From Eutreptiella sp. 'Long Island Sound 2002' (Eukaryota > Euglenozoa > Euglenophyceae > Eutreptiales > Eutreptiaceae), in NCBI GenBank assembly GCA_964036045.1, contig OZ038382.1, positions 101,868,357 to 101,932,356 of the forward strand: 64,000 nucleotides of DNA, in the 5' to 3' direction. Below are positions 33,291 through 44,531 of this stretch, piece after piece; the stretch's first letter is position 1, and each line of letters opens with the position of its first letter. The translations under genes were made by a program, and so were the position numbers. Under the pieces are notes generated by a model, which was not told the origin of the DNA, did no database searches, and saw only the letters and a program-made list of their open reading frames with translations.

Positions 33291-36200
33291 CATCACTCAC
33301 CATCACTCACCACCGCCATGCGCCGGGCGGCACTAGCATGCGGCATGGAGCGCGACACCAGCAACACGGGAACACCACCGGACCGCACCCTCCAACAGCT
33401 CGTCCATGACATCTGGACCACGAAAGAGGAACTCGCCACCCTGCTGCGCCCCAGCACACGGGAGGCACGAGAACGAGACACCCACCTCCGCGCGCTCCTC
33501 ACCACCCCCCGCCACCAGCTCCAGGAATGGCACGCCCACCCAATAGCCGCCGCAGCCCAGGAACGCGAAAGATACGGCAGAAACGACACGCCGTACAAGT
33601 CCCTGTGGTACGTCAGCCGCATCCTGGAAGACACGGGGCGACGTACCATCCACGCAGTGCGCACCCCGGAGGGGGGCCTCACCAACGACCCTGACGCCCT
33701 CCTCCAGGCACTCCTGGACAGTTTCCAGGCACGACACGGGGACGCCCTCCCCGACCCCGACTCCCATACCCGAAGCACCATCCGCGAGCATGTGCCCAGG
33801 GTCTTCAACCGGGAACAGTGGCGTGCCATCGAACACGACCCCCTCAGCATCTCAGAACTGCAACGCGCCCTGGACCGCCTGAAAACGGGGGTGGTGCCCG
33901 GCGTCGACAGATTACCGGCCGAGGCGTACCAACACCTCACCCTGCCCATCAAGCACCGCCCCGGAGCCCGCCTGTAAGACATCGTCACGGGCACCGCGCC
34001 CATCCCCCCTGATTGGGCCAACCTGGTCCACCCCCTCTACAAGAAGGGGGACTGGGCGCAGCCAGGGAACTGGCGGCCCATGGTCTGCGCCACCTGCGAG
34101 GTCAAGCTGGTGTGGACGCTCATCCTGGGCCGCATCGCACCGGCGGTCTTTGCCCACGTGCCCGCCAGCATGTGGGGGGCCATGGCTGGCAGGTCCCCCC
34201 ACGGGGCCATCTTCTTGCAGGACACCGCGCTGGACATGAACCCCTAGGAGATGATCCTTGCCTCCCTTGACGTCCAAGGCGCGTTCCCCCATGCCCCACA
34301 CCGGCTCCTCACGGAGCTATGGGATGCCATGGGCCTCCCATTCCTATCTTTCATGAACGGGTACATCCAGACCCGGCTCTACGCCATCATCACAGCTGCA
34401 GGCCTCACCCCCTGGACCAGCACAGACAGCGGGGTCCCCCAAGGTGGCGCCAAGGGCCCCTTTCTCTACCTCCTCGTCACCCTACCGCTGGCATTCGAGC
34501 TAGCACGGGTATATCCGGGGTACGCCCCATACCCACTACGGTCCCCCCTCATCAACTTCGCAGACGACAACCTCCTAACTACGGCCACCCGCCACCGCAA
34601 CCCTGAGAACGCTGGGCTACCAAAGACCACGGAGCAAGCGACCGCCATTCTCCAACTCACCACAACCTACCTGAACGCCCACCAGCTCCTGGTGCACCCC
34701 CGCAAATCGGTCGGGCTAGCCGACACCAGGACTCCCAGCCCCGGAAAGGTGAACGCCTACACCTGGAGGACACCACAGTCCACCTGGGAGTCACACAGGG
34801 CACGCAACACCACCACATCACACTCCCAAGCAAGCTGGAAGGGCGCCTCGCCCGGCTACCCCAACTTGCCAGGGGGGACCTCCTGTCCACGCAGGGCCTG
34901 GCATACTTCATGGAAGCGGTGCTCAACGCGGCCATTGGGTACCAAGCCCTGCACCTCCCACGCCCCAAAGACGCCCTACACCACGCTCGACAGCAAGTGA
35001 CGAAGGCATGGGCGCAACACGGAGGCTGGCCCACGTCTTTCCCCAAGGAGGCCATGATGGCCCACTGGCGCTACTATGGGGACAATACAGGCGCCCTAGT
35101 CAACATGGCCTATGCCAAACACGCAGCCCACCTGCTACACAGGGTGACACACAACCACCACCCGAGGTTCGCGAAGCGGCAGCCATACGCATAAAAGCAG
35201 TGCAAATGGCCCGCAACATGTGCCGGCGGGGGATACTGGCACAACAAGGTGTCCACACCTCCGTGGGCACCGGCATCTGGGCCGAGCTGCAGCTCCTCCT
35301 ACCGCACCACACGCACGCCATCCTGAAGAACCACCACTGCGGTCAGCAGGGGCCACTCGTTGCCACGCACACCGACATCCACCGACACACGGCGGGCGAG
35401 GTGGACACCCTGCGCCTCGTTGGAGCCACCATCACCATAGTTTACATCACCCCAATGCAGATGAAGATCATGGCCCAGTGCGACGCCCACCGCGCCCCGT
35501 TCCTTTCCGACCAGCACGCCGCGTCATCCAGGCGTACCTCGGCGCATGCGCTCCAAAGGCAGGGCGCGACATGCCGGGGACATGCCCAGGGACATCTACA
35601 CGGCGTACAAGGCTTTCCGACGCCAGCACTCCCGACCCCGCCCGAGCGAGCACAAGGCCCCAAACAACGGCAACACGACACAGGAGGTTCCCATGCCGTC
35701 AGCTGAAGGCTGGACACCACCCACCATCCTGCTACTGGCGCCAAATAGCCACAAACACGCTACCCGCACTGTCCAGCGACACCATATCCCCTGGTCGATC
35801 CCCAAGCACAACGCCTCGGAGACCGATGTACCACCGGTCAGACACAGTGACCAGGGCATACCGCGCACGTGCTGGCACCGCGGCCCGGCAGCCCTTGACA
35901 CTCCGTGGTCCCTGCTACACCTGATCTCCACCCACTACCACACCCGCACCGCCGCCGCCACCGCCGACTAGCAGGCATGGCTCTCTTCCTGGTTTCACAC
36001 GGTACCCCCAGACCACCCAGCACACGTAGCCTGGACTCGAACGCCCTTGGCGACGTGGACATTCACCAACGAGCGAGCAGACCCAGACACCGCGCAGGAC
36101 CTCAGGAGGCACCCATGCGCCCCCTACAGCACAAATGCCTCACCCTCCGCGGCGACAAAGACAACAAGGAGCGGCGACAGACCATCACGTGCCAGAAGTT

Positions 36201-36400
36201 CCACCCCAATATGGGATACCTCTTCCACCTGATGTACGCGTATATCACCCAGAGGCGCCCGGACAGAGGCCTCCTCCGCCTCACCCCGCGAGCCCAGGCC
36301 ATCATCACCCAGGGGATAGGCGTCTATGCAGCGCTGCTACTGCAACCCACGCAAATCACCACAGAACCACCCAAGGGAACCCCGTCTACGTCTATCACCC
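33291..36400 (+). pseudogene. Reverse transcriptase and connection region of LINE-A copy 2
   Basis: The frame at 33081-33977 holds the pre-RT helical region and GVDRLPAEAYQHLTLP, then stops (TAA at 33976). Another frame continues with LYKKGDWAQPGNWRPMV, WGAMAGRSPHGAIFLQDT and a TAG. The frame at 34251-35000 follows, with LASLDVQGAFPHAPH (motif A), DSGVPQGGAKGPFLYLL (motif B) and LINFADDNLL (motif C at about 34550-34580, catalytic FADD intact). The thumb and connection lie at about 34700-36400 in changing frames, matching the minus-strand copy in places. It is an RT of the LINE type; catalytic Asp residues survive but the frame is broken several times. Confidence 0.82.
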
Positions 36401-37650
36401 CACGGCAATTGCCCGCCTACCCATACCCAGCGACACCGACATCATCTACTTCACTGACGCATCCGGCACCCAGCAACGCACCCCCACGGTCGGTTGCGTC
36501 TCCGTACGCATCACCCGGCGCGCGGACGTCCTCCACCTGGAACACCACACCGGAGCCACCATCTTTGGGGCGTCATCCCACAACGAACTGCGCACCCTGG
36601 CGGACGCCGTCACCGCCACACCACCACTGGCAACGATCCAGCCCCGCAACATCTGGGTAGTCGTGGACGCCACGCGGACATGCCCCTCCACAGGGCGCTC
36701 GAATCCGACCTCACCACACGGGCGGTGGGACTATGAATGGCCTTCAGGGGCATGCACCCCCAGGGACGCCCTACACATCGTCAAACAGGAATCACACCGC
36801 TACACATGAGGCAAGGGACGCGCAGACACACATGCCAAACACCAGAGCACCAGCCACACCCCAGGGCTCGAACATGTACGACTAGATACCGCACACCACA
36901 GCCACCTGCAACACCTATCCACCATACCCTCAGCCACACAACCCCCCCAGTGGATGCCCGAGGACGCGCCGTACACAGATCGAGTCAAGCAGTACCACTA
37001 CCCCACACCCATCCAGCAGCTGGCCACCACACTGGGCCACCCGGCGAACACCGAACTCCTCCGACGCCTCGAAGACTCCGTCCACACACCCCTCTACTAC
37101 TCCGCCCTACGCCCAGACAGCCTCCCGGCACACCTACAAAAACCCCGACTCCAACTCGCCCTCAAACAGCTTCCCCTCCTCACCCGATACAACCGATGGT
37201 ACGCACACCGCTCGATCCACGTCCCCGCAAGATACACCAAATGCATCTGTGGCCACGCGGAAGAAGAAACCTGGGACCACTTCAAGGGGTGCCCCCTGTA
37301 CCGAGCACTGGACACCCTCACAGACTGGAACCCAACCCACACCATCGCACAGCACGCCTGATGGCCGACGCTGTCCCCGGCAACCCAGCAACTTGCTACC
37401 GTCCTCAAGCAGACAGAGGTACTCGAGGCGGTCCGCAGGGCACTCGTCCCCACAGCCCTCTACACCTTGCTACGCACCGACGCCGAGGACCCCCAAGCCA
37501 CGGCGGCGCACATGCAACGAACGGCCATTACCAGGACAGCGGAGCAGCTCACATACAGCACCCACAGGTACCTGCAGCATGCAGCAACCCTACCCCAAAC
37601 AGGCCACGCCCACCTCCTCCAACTCCTGTTCTACCAACCATGAGAACCTA
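36401..37650 (+). pseudogene. RNase H, Cys/His finger and C-terminal helix of LINE-A copy 2
   Basis: RNase H residues appear in order: IIYFTDASGTQQ, SSHNELRTLADAVTA, IWVVVDATRT and GRADTHAKHQ, the D-E-D-D set, at about 36430-36840 with a TGA near 36809. Next comes LPAHLQKPRLQLALKQLPL, shared with copy 1, and then the C-terminal finger CICGHAEEETWDHFKGC at about 37230-37280 (C-x-C, H, C spacing usual for the end of LINE enzymes). Beyond it, a Leu/Ala-rich helix (QQLATVLKQTEVLEAVRRAL) ends at the TGA at 37641. The finger is thought to help bind RNA or target DNA. Confidence 0.8.
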
Positions 37651-37667
37651 CCCCATGACACACCAAA

Positions 37668-38249
37668 ATGGGACCCCCACCACGCCTACACACCATCCAG
37701 CGAGCACAACACTGGCAGGGCACACACGGGCACCACAGGCACCACACGCACGCCCACTGGCATGCGCCCGCCGCCAGCCCCCATCCCCTCACGGCACCAT
37801 CCGCCCACAGGTACCACCAGCCGCCAGCCACCGCATGCCCCCTCTGCGTACGCCAGCGGCTACCACAGACAGCCCTACCCGGCAACCCGGACCACTGGGT
37901 CTGCCTGGGGGCCGCGCACCGCCTCATCCACTGCCCCCACTGCGGGGACCTCAACCCCCACCACCGCGAGCGGCCCGCGGCCCCAGCCGCACCTCCCCCT
38001 GCCAGCCACCCCAGCCTCTTCGGGCCGCTCACCGACACCCTCCGGTACCACCTGGGAGGGTACTACGTGGCGGACGCGGCGGACCACACATGGACCATAG
38101 CCGTGGCCACGGGCAGCGCACCCCTGCATCCCCACAGCCAAACCTTGCGCCACAGCGGGGGCGGCTTGTCCTCCTCGCCCTATACCTCCACCACCGTGAC
38201 CTACACCTCCCAGACCCACAGCCCCCGGCCCCCAAAGCAGCAGTCCTGA
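37668..38249 (+). CDS. Zinc-ribbon ORF of LINE-A copy 2 (193 residues), function unknown
   Basis: An uninterrupted frame from ATG 37668 to TGA 38247 begins just after the RT/RNase H ORF. Residues about 60-100 contain TACPLCVRQRL, then HWVCLGAAHRLIHCPHCGDL. This is two C-x2-C knuckles about 30 residues apart with extra Cys and His between them, a zinc-ribbon-like arrangement. The C-terminal half (FGPLTDTLRYHLGGYYVADA; HTWTIAVATG) looks globular. LINEs rarely encode a separate protein after the RT ORF. The corresponding region of copy 1 lies outside the window. No homologue comes to mind; the intact frame and clear metal-binding spacing argue that it was translated. Confidence 0.55.
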   Translation: MGPPPRLHTIQRAQHWQGTHGHHRHHTHAHWHAPAASPHPLTAPSAHRYHQPPATACPLCVRQRLPQTALPGNPDHWVCLGAAHRLIHCPHCGDLNPHHRERPAAPAAPPPASHPSLFGPLTDTLRYHLGGYYVADAADHTWTIAVATGSAPLHPHSQTLRHSGGGLSSSPYTSTTVTYTSQTHSPRPPKQQS

Positions 38250-38259
38250 CGCCAGAAGC

Positions 38260-39586
38260 GTGGGCGGACACGGCACCAGAGAAGATAGCAGCCTACCTCC
38301 GAATCACTTGCCGCCGGTTCAACACCGCCCTCGGCCGACAGAAAGGAACACCCTACCCACTCAGCGCACTCCCCTAGCCGACACACCACCCCCACCCCAC
38401 CCAGCTGAGGCCCCCAGAGGGCTGGGCGTCCTTTCGGGACGCCCACCTGGTCGCCTCCGACGAGGCCACCGCCACGCGAATGGGCCTCACAGACCAGCGC
38501 GCCTACGTCAGAAGCCTCGAGGCGCGCCTCCGAGAGGCGCACCGCTGGCACACCCGCTCCCCGTCGCAGCCACGGGGCCAGGGGGGTTCACCCGCCCCCG
38601 ACACCCACCACGCCAAGAAGACCAAGACAGGTCAGAGGCCCGCCAGCGAGCCCGCCAGCGGGGCGCGACACCCCGACCAGGGCCCGGGTCCAGCCACACC
38701 GCATCACCCCACGCCCAGGCCCCAGGGGCACACCAACAGCACCGCCCCCACCAGCGCCCACCACCACCACCGTACCGCAGGACCCAAACCCTGCAGCCCA
38801 GTCAGCCACCACCGCCCGCACAGGTCCACCCCATGCCAGGACCACCATACGCGCAGAGCCAGGAGACATGGCACCACCAACACCACCACCACGCCCCCGT
38901 CCCTCCGAACCCCTACCCTCTGATGCCCGAATACTACAGCGACCCCCTCCAGCTACATCCCCACCACGCCCCAGCACAACGAGGCCCCACGAACCACCCA
39001 CCCCACATGGCACACATCACCGCACCACACCATCACATATTTCACCACCACCAGCCCCTACCACCACACCCACCAACGCCGGGGTACCACACACAACCAG
39101 CACACCCTCAACACCACCACCACGCGGTCCTGCAACACCCGCCGCCCCCACTACATGGGCCCACGACACACGAGCCACGGTACACCCCCATGGACCCGCG
39201 GGGAGCTGCACACGCACACCAGCAACACCAGGGCCTAGTAGGAGCGCCCGACCAGCACCAGCAGCCCCCCCACCCACACCCCATACAAGCGAGCACCATC
39301 CACCAACAGCCACCCATAACATACGGACAACAGCCCCAGCCCGGCCGCCCATGCGGCCGCCTCCCACCCACACCACAGCACCACAACCAGCCAGGAACCG
39401 CAAGGACCGCACGGCGCACACACGCAATACCCACACCACCCACAAGAGCGCCCAGACCCCCAGGCCAGCACAACACCCACCCCCGCCCCCCCCACCACCA
39501 ACAGTGCCACTCCCACACCACCCCCCCCAAGCCCCCCCCTCGAGACCAGGCCAAGGACGCAACACACGGCAGCCAGCACTAGCCAA
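38260..39586 (+). pseudogene. LINE-A copy 2: helical segment followed by a Pro/His-rich region
   Basis: The start shows structured pieces in two frames: LTPEAWADTAPEKIAAYLRI (38248-38310) with FNTALGRQKGTPYPLSALP, and FRDAHLVASDEATATRMGLT leading into RAYVRSLEARLREAHRWHT (about 38430-38555). From about 38700 to 39580 the sequence is C/A-rich and encodes His/Pro/Gln-rich protein in more than one frame; the 440-codon frame from 38260 is dominated by it. Recognisable short phrases (MPEYYSDPLQLHPHH; EPRYTPMDPRG) suggest real but disordered coding. I assign no function. Confidence 0.4.
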
Positions 39587-40774
39587 TTGATGTCGATGCC
39601 CCCGCCAACACACGCCACAGGGAGTCCCCCCTCCCTCGACCGCCACAAGAAAACCCAATCACCGGACCCCACACGCAACAACGACGACCACCCTCCCGAA
39701 ACCCACAGCAACCCCCCCATCACACCCCGCACCACCAGCCGCCGCACCGGCCGAACCCTACGCCCTACACAACCCCGCAGCGGTACGGCAGCACCTCTGG
39801 GGACTCGGGGACCAGGAGGTGCTGCGCCTCCACTCCTCTGGCACCACCCAGCGCATCCGAGCGATCACCCTGGTCCAGGCAGCCACCCTGGGGGAAGGCG
39901 TCCGAGACTTCCTCTTCGACGCCTTCCTCCACGTCGCCCGACACGACCGCCCCCCACGCGCCACCCCAGACTGCGAGAGCCCCCTCCCACGGGGAACCGA
40001 GTCTGGGTGCCCCCCATCGACTGGGGACAACACCAAGTCGGACACCCCGTGCCGGAGCGGGAGAACACCCAGGGCCCCAACCGCTACCGCGAGCCCAACA
40101 TGGCCCAGCCCCCACCCAGCACCACCCCGAGCAACACCAAAGAGTGGGAGCGGGAAACATGGATAGCCCGGATGGCCTCCCCGAGCAACTTCCGGCACCA
40201 CGTCCCAGGGGACATCCCCAGCCCAGACGACCGGCAGCCAGCCCCCTCCATGTACATGACTCTCATGTACAATCTGCACTACACCCTCTCCACCACCGAC
40301 TACCATGCACCAACTGACCACTGGGTGGTGCACGGCACCGACCCCCTCCTCCCCGCCGACTACGCCCCCCCCCCCGCACGACCCAGGCCTCGACACGTAC
40401 GCCAGGGGGGACGAGCCGGACGACCCCCACATCTAGGGCACGTGGGAACGCAAATCCCTGGACACGCTGCTCTCCATCCGCAGCGGCAGCCAGGGCCTTG
40501 ATAGGGTGATGTATTGCCTTGCCAAGTGGACCCAACAGACCGCGGGGATCCCCACGGACCCCCGGCTGTGGAGGGTCCCCAGCAGAGGGAAGCCCCCCTG
40601 AACCGCAGGGGACCCCCTCCCACACGCCCCACCACCCCACAGCTCTGCCTGTACATGGTGGCAGCCCGCCTCATGGCGCTGCTGTGGCCGGGCCCGGACA
40701 CCCCCATCCAAAACTACCCCCACCTCACGGAGGAGGACATGTCCGGCATCCGGCGATGCTTCTTCCGCACCCTC
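39587..40774 (+). pseudogene. Last ORF of LINE-A copy 2, 5' part, interrupted by an LTR element
   Basis: Blocks that look like folded protein appear in alternating frames: VRQHLWGLGDQEVLRLHSSG and LGEGVRDFLFDAFLHVARHD (39775-39950); NRVWVPPIDWGQHQVGHPV, WERETWIARMASPSNFRHHV and MYMTLMYNLHYTLSTTDYHA (39990-40310); DRVMYCLAKWTQQTAGIPTD, then LCLYMVAARLMALLWPG and DMSGIRRCFFRTL (40500-40774). The frame is cut at ccctc (40770-40774). After the second ccctc at 57808 the same phase continues. Function is unknown; I find no enzyme motif. Confidence 0.5.
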
Positions 40775-41427
40775 AGTAATTGATCCAGGCCAAGCCCCCC
40801 TTAAAACCCTTTTGTTGATGCTAAGACTAACTTAAGTATTTTTATCTCTGTTTTGAAGCCCAAAGTACACTTTCTCAAGCCCCCCATGAAGTTCACCCCT
40901 ACCACTCAACTGAGCGGAGGTACCTTCCTTCATCGAGGATATAGCGAAAGAAAATAGGCATTACATGCTTTAGGCCTTGGAGGTTAAGCCTAGTGGTCTC
41001 CCACCCCAAGACCCCTATACTCAATTGTTTCTACCACTTATTGTGGTCCTACTTTGTAACTGTTTCTGAATTCAGTTGCTTGGCCAAGTCATTTTCTGCG
41101 TTGGCCTGACATCTATGCCCCACATTCCTAACCAGCACCATTTCACCCAAAAGAGTGCACATGAAGTGCCTAATGCTATCTTTGAGGCCTGAGTTAGACC
41201 AATTTTCATATAAAATCTTTTGTATTATCCATTTTTGATTGAATCTTTGTGTGTAAACCTGCATTGTCTATCTGCAGCCCTTCTGTGTTACACTGGATTG
41301 CAAAACCAATCATTGATTCGATCCACATCCTGTTTTTGCTCTACTTGCTGCTTTGGTTTGGGTTTTCAACTACAAAACCTGCAGGACTTCATCAAAATAT
41401 CTAGGGCATAAATCAAGGACATCTTTC
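40775..41427 (+). repeat. 5' LTR of the level-3 element
   Basis: It matches 57132-57807 nearly base for base, apart from scattered substitutions and a 23-24-base segment present only in the right copy. It lies between the ccctc duplication and the primer binding site. Confidence 0.82.
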
Positions 41428-41440
41428 TGGTAGCAGAGAC
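41428..41440 (+). promoter_or_regulatory. Primer binding site of the level-3 element
   Basis: tggtagcagagac directly follows the LTR. It differs at two positions from the complement of the plant initiator-Met tRNA 3' end (tggtatcagagcc), the usual primer of plant Gypsy elements. The PBS of Gypsy-1 (63541-63554) has the same tggtag start. Confidence 0.65.
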
Positions 41441-41477
41441 AGTCCCTTGTGACCTTTTGAACCGACCCTGAGAAGAA

Positions 41478-42086
41478 GTGCAGCACACAAAGCTCAACAA
41501 CAAGTTCATCATGTCCACGCCCAGCGTCAAGACCTGGCCCATCAGAACTGTCCAAGTGCAAATGGGCAGCATGGCCCACCCTATGAGTGAACCACCTTAC
41601 CGAGCTCCACAACATCTCAGTGGCGCATCTGGGTCCCAAGGAGATCGGGAACGCAGAAGGGCGGGAGAAAGAAAAGTCCTTACCACTGAGGCCTTAGCGG
41701 CCCACGGTGGAGACAGACTCAGTCATCTCCACAGACGTGTAGCAGCCTCAGTATCCCGATCCAACTGTCAGGCTTCATCCTCAACAGCAATTGAAGGCCC
41801 TGAGGAGTATGAGGGACTGAGGAAGAAAATGCATGAATACATCCTCCATGAGGAGTACTACAAATCCATTCGTGGCAGTACACGGATCCAGACCACGTAC
41901 AGACCTAGGGTCCTACACGCACACTGGTCCTCCGTCCGACAGAGCCGAGACAGCATCCCTGCAAAGACAACCGAAACCCGAGTAAAAAAACTGCGTGTGG
42001 CGATTCCTAGCGAAGGTGTGCGGGTAGCCTTCTGCTCAGAATTACAAAAAGCCACTTTCTATAAATTCCCGAAATTTGCTTTCACC
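41478..42086 (+). pseudogene. N-terminal gag-like region of the level-3 element, interrupted by LINE-B
   Basis: An open frame begins 38 bases after the PBS (MQHTKLNNKFIMSTPSVKTW) and carries a helical basic-acidic stretch (EEYEGLRKKMHEYILHEEYY) followed by a Lys/Arg-rich part. The frame runs on to 42113, but the last few residues belong to LINE-B if the 8-base repeat ctttcacc (42079-42086) is its target duplication. In that case the phase continues at 47109. Nothing specific marks it as gag except its place right after the LTR and PBS. Confidence 0.45.
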
Positions 42087-42239
42087 TTCATCATTTCCTG
42101 CATGAACTGCTGAACACGCTGATCACCGATTTACCATCTGTCGATTTCGCCGAGATCCGAATTCCACAGTCATATACCAGACGACGCGTTTCAAGTCATC
42201 TGTGAACCCCAATATCACCAGTGATCATATTCAATCAGC

Positions 42240-44531
42240 ATGGGCAAAGGAAAAGAACGAGCAGGACCAAAAGCGAGCGGCCATGTTAAAGATCGCATTG
42301 ACCGCATCGAGAATGAGGTGAAAACAAGCAACGAAATTGGTCAAGCCCGACGTAATCAACAATTAAACGAAAGGCGACGAACCCAAGGTCAATTTCAAAA
42401 TGAAATGGAACGTGTCAATGTACAACAACCTTCCAAAGAAGATGAACAAGATCAACAAAGCCCCAATAAAACCAAGAAATCACAAGAACACGAAGGAAAT
42501 CCGACGACTCCGAACAAACATCGAACTCCTCAACGCTCTCAAAGACCATCTCCAAATGGGAAACAAAAGACTCCAAGTAATAGTGGGCCTTCAAACTCTC
42601 AGGGTATTCCTTCAAGCTCAACCCAATCCCAACCTTCTCACTCATCGCCCTCATCCAGTTCTTCTCTTGTTCCCACCCTTAACCCACCTAAAGATTCAAC
42701 ACCCAAAGGTAAATACTCCACTCCCTCATCCAAAATCCCCACAGACAAAACCTCACTTCGCAAACTACTAGACTCCAACAAGGCTCCACAAATTTTCGAC
42801 TTTTCACCACAAGGCAACACACAAGCCTTTTCTTCACGCCAACACTCCCTTCCCCCGGAAATCATAGCCGAAGAGTGGAACTCTTCCGAAGGCTTTGAAG
42901 TCGGCATTTTTATGACCGACACACAACACATTTTTGGAGAGTCCTATACCCCCCTCCTCTCCACTTCGACCACAAAACAAAAAGAGGCTCTCCAACACGC
43001 CAAATATATCTCTTGCGGAGATGGTTTTGACCAAGACAACCTCCCTCTTGTCCTATCCACATCCGTCACACGCACTCTTCTGGCCACCCCACTTTGCACC
43101 GACATTTTTGATCAAGACGCCGAACACAATACCTACAACCACGTCCTCACCCTCTTTGAATCCGTCCACGACCTCGCATCCAAACAAATTTTCTTGAAAG
43201 GAAAAATATTTCTTCCGGTACTCGACGCAAGCCTCTCCCCCGCCGACACCATCATATGGGACTACCGCCCAATTTTGCAAAAGTTCATAAGATACCTAGA
43301 CAACATTTCCTACATCGACACTTACAAACCTTTCATTCATGACAACAACAACATCCTTTCTTCAACTCCCATCAAACAAGCCACATTCAACAACACCACC
43401 GGCATGATGATCATCACCATTGACACATCCAAAACATACTCTTACCAACCTCCACCACGCTCCCCAAAGGACCCCGCCACCACCCGATTAAGAGTTGACA
43501 TCTTGAGAAAGCAACTCAACGATGGTAGCCGGGAAAGTGCCTACGACCTCATCAATAGGACACTCCAAGGCAAAATGCATGAAGAGGCATCAATTGCCTC
43601 CTCAACGGCTGATTTTCAACGAGCGGCTTTCCACAAACGCCCTTCCCCCATCTCCAAACACCCTCAAGGTGACCAAGACCACGAGTACTTCCGTTTCGAC
43701 ATAGATTGTCACACGGAAGAGGTCGAGGAACTAGCAACCACACTCCAACAACAACACCCTCTCACATCTCAATCATCAACAATCATTGCATTCCCCTTTG
43801 ATCTTGCCACCCACCCCGACACTTTTGTTGCCACGCTTCGTAGAGGACACCCTGCCGTTCCACCACTTGAACTCCTCAACCAACTAACGAGCATCCCAAG
43901 AATTGATGAATTTTTGAAATTCGCGATGGTCCGAACCAAATATTCCATTCTCTTCCACGTAGACTCCGAATGCATCCCTTCACCCAGCAACTCAGAAATA
44001 GGCCGACTCCATTGGTTGAACGGACTGCTTTGGGATGCAGGTCTTGTCTTGCTATACCCCAATGGGAAATACACTCCCAACCCCCGCATTCAGCAAGCCA
44101 ACTCTCAACCCAAAAAGCACGTCCTCACCTCTTCCAAGGCCGTAGTCGCCGAAGCACCAGCCGCAACCACCCACATTTCCCTCGCCAAAGCAGCGGCTAT
44201 CTTCGGCGGAATCGAAAAAATCATTCCACTCCATTTCTCGTCCATGTCAATTGGAACATCACTCCATTACGAGATCACCTACACCAACGACGACTCTCCA
44301 ATCATTGCACATGGTCAAGAAATCACAGGGATCAATTTTTCTCAAGGTCAGAACATCAATCTCCAAAAGAAACAATCTCTAATTCACAACAAGCGCCTCA
44401 CCACCGACCAAGAGCACATCCATGAACGGTCTGTCATCGAACAGCTCAGAGCTGACTTGGGTGCCAAGAGTCATAAAAATCAACTTCTCACCAATAAACT
44501 TCCCAATGCTAAATACACAAAGCGAAAGTGA
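42240..44531 (+). CDS. LINE-B ORF1 protein (763 residues, intact)
   Basis: This is one of the longest intact frames of the window. Residues 1-70 are basic and coiled-coil-like (KDRIDRIENEVKTSNEIGQA). Residues about 70-175 are Pro/Ser/Lys-rich and disordered. A folded-looking part follows from about 185 (APQIFDFSPQGNTQAF), with blocks such as FEVGIFMTDTQHIFGE, LVLSTSVTRTLLATPLC, YFRFDIDCHTEEVEELAT and FAMVRTKYSILFHVD. The last ~25 residues are basic. It has no CCHC knuckle and no RRM signature I recognise. By position before an endonuclease it is the ORF1 product, expected to bind element RNA. The long intact frame suggests that the insertion is recent. Confidence 0.72.
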   Translation: MGKGKERAGPKASGHVKDRIDRIENEVKTSNEIGQARRNQQLNERRRTQGQFQNEMERVNVQQPSKEDEQDQQSPNKTKKSQEHEGNPTTPNKHRTPQRSQRPSPNGKQKTPSNSGPSNSQGIPSSSTQSQPSHSSPSSSSSLVPTLNPPKDSTPKGKYSTPSSKIPTDKTSLRKLLDSNKAPQIFDFSPQGNTQAFSSRQHSLPPEIIAEEWNSSEGFEVGIFMTDTQHIFGESYTPLLSTSTTKQKEALQHAKYISCGDGFDQDNLPLVLSTSVTRTLLATPLCTDIFDQDAEHNTYNHVLTLFESVHDLASKQIFLKGKIFLPVLDASLSPADTIIWDYRPILQKFIRYLDNISYIDTYKPFIHDNNNILSSTPIKQATFNNTTGMMIITIDTSKTYSYQPPPRSPKDPATTRLRVDILRKQLNDGSRESAYDLINRTLQGKMHEEASIASSTADFQRAAFHKRPSPISKHPQGDQDHEYFRFDIDCHTEEVEELATTLQQQHPLTSQSSTIIAFPFDLATHPDTFVATLRRGHPAVPPLELLNQLTSIPRIDEFLKFAMVRTKYSILFHVDSECIPSPSNSEIGRLHWLNGLLWDAGLVLLYPNGKYTPNPRIQQANSQPKKHVLTSSKAVVAEAPAATTHISLAKAAAIFGGIEKIIPLHFSSMSIGTSLHYEITYTNDDSPIIAHGQEITGINFSQGQNINLQKKQSLIHNKRLTTDQEHIHERSVIEQLRADLGAKSHKNQLLTNKLPNAKYTKRK

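Noticed and set aside
38588-39747. Gly/Val/Trp-rich minus-strand frames opposite the Pro/His-rich region
   Set aside because: Antisense shadows of C-rich coding or spacer DNA; no domain and no fit with the element order.
41478-42113. 211-codon frame as a host gene
   Set aside because: It starts 38 bases after the PBS of the LTR element, and the frame continues in phase after LINE-B, so gag is more likely.
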